A stretch of DNA of 6,012 bases, from contig JAUZOU010000190.1 in NCBI GenBank assembly GCA_030706285.1, forward strand, positions 1 to 6,012. The letters run 5' to 3'. Made by a program: the position numbers and the translations under genes. Below the pieces are notes generated by a model. The model made no database searches. It was not told where the DNA came from and saw only the letters and a program-made list of their open reading frames with translations. This DNA is from Bacteroidota bacterium. GTDB taxonomy: Bacteria > Bacteroidota > Bacteroidia > Bacteroidales > UBA1402. Shown here piece by piece: positions 5,760 through 6,012 of the stretch (within the stretch, counting starts at the first letter, position 1; every line of letters starts with the position of its first letter).

Positions 5760-6012
5760 CGGTTTGCGATTGAATGGGATCAATTTAAGAACTTGTGGAC
5801 TAAGCGTCCATCCCGATCAACAGATAGCTTAAAATTTTCAATAGTAGCTATGGGGAAGGTGTCGATCAGGCGGTTGCTTTAAGTCGCCGTTCCGCTAGCC
5901 CGGACACGCTACTTGCTCCGATTCGAAAAACTAAAAACCGGGTATCGTTCGGCTGAATTTTCGAAGCGTCGCTTCGCTCCTCGGAAGACGAAAATTCCGG
6001 GCGCCTCTCTCC
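5760..6012. other. Structured right flank without a recognised gene
   Basis: No frame here carries a credible complete gene. On the minus strand a frame is open from the window edge to a TGA at 5868-5866 (48 codons, ending GLAERRLKATA). A second minus-strand frame, with no usual start codon, runs from after a TAA near 5884 to a TGA near 5788 (PIATIENFKLSVDRDG and RLVHKFLN are readable). Neither matches a family I recognise. Several short inverted repeats cluster here: GGGAT/ATCCC (5776-5780, 5809-5813) around TGGAC/GTCCA (5796-5800, 5806-5810), and ATAGCT/AGCTAT (5824-5829, 5846-5851). GTGTC/GACAC (5859-5863, 5902-5906) and the hairpins after 5920 complete the set. It may be a dispersed intergenic repeat, a decayed gene end or an unrecognised RNA. 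Confidence 0.35.
5921..5997. repeat. Nested inverted repeats near the right edge
   Basis: GAATTTTCG (5955-5963) and CGAAAATTC (5989-5997) form a perfect 9-base inverted repeat. Overlapping its left arm is the near-perfect palindrome CGAAGCG-T-CGCTTCG (5962-5976). The left arm is also complementary to TTCGAAAA at 5921-5928 (with TTTTCGAA at 5958-5965), so two mutually exclusive hairpins are possible. CCGGG also recurs directly at about 5937-5941 and 5997-6001. The density of symmetry is high for 77 bases and resembles small palindromic intergenic repeats. Whether it occurs elsewhere in the genome cannot be seen from here. Confidence 0.55.

Noticed and set aside
171..5905. The 10-base word AGCCCGGACA occurs both at 171-180 and at 5896-5905, as if the window were flanked by a repeat
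   Set aside because: Several shared 10-mers are expected by chance in 6 kb, and the bases on either side do not match.

Overview
The window looks like ordinary core-genome chromosome from a member of the Bacteroidota, most likely Bacteroidales. Three things point there. The promoter-like sites match the Bacteroidota -7 consensus TAnnTTTG rather than TATAAT. None of the genes has a recognisable Shine-Dalgarno sequence. Finally, folP sits directly next to a diadenylate cyclase gene, while murF lies next to them rather than in a division/cell-wall cluster. Genus cannot be read from the sequence by eye.

Layout: positions 1-137 hold no convincing gene. murF lies on the minus strand (1502 to 210) and ends in a hairpin plus T-run terminator (188 to 138). 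The 200-base gap 1503-1702 is a divergent control region with a minus-strand promoter for murF and a plus-strand promoter for folP. folP (1703-2587) and the membrane diadenylate cyclase gene cdaA/dacA (2557-3324) overlap by 31 bases and form a two-gene operon. After a 119-base gap with its own promoter come pta (3444-4451) and ackA (4487-5686), an operon closed by a strong, probably bidirectional, hairpin terminator (5718-5758). The last ~250 bases (5760-6012) carry no credible gene but are rich in inverted repeats and look like a dispersed intergenic element or a decayed sequence cut by the window edge.

How the genes work together: MurF makes the pentapeptide precursor of peptidoglycan, FolP makes dihydropteroate for folate, and CdaA makes cyclic di-AMP, a messenger linked in other phyla to cell-wall and osmotic homeostasis. 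Pta and AckA convert acetyl-CoA to acetate with gain of ATP, the usual overflow or fermentation route. No clear terminator is visible between cdaA and pta, so some read-through is possible.

All five genes look intact, with their key motifs present. I found no phage, insertion sequence, CRISPR array, RNA gene or defence system, and nothing that amounts to a new multi-gene system. The items most worth a second look are the folP-cdaA translational overlap without cdaR, and the structured, unassigned right flank.
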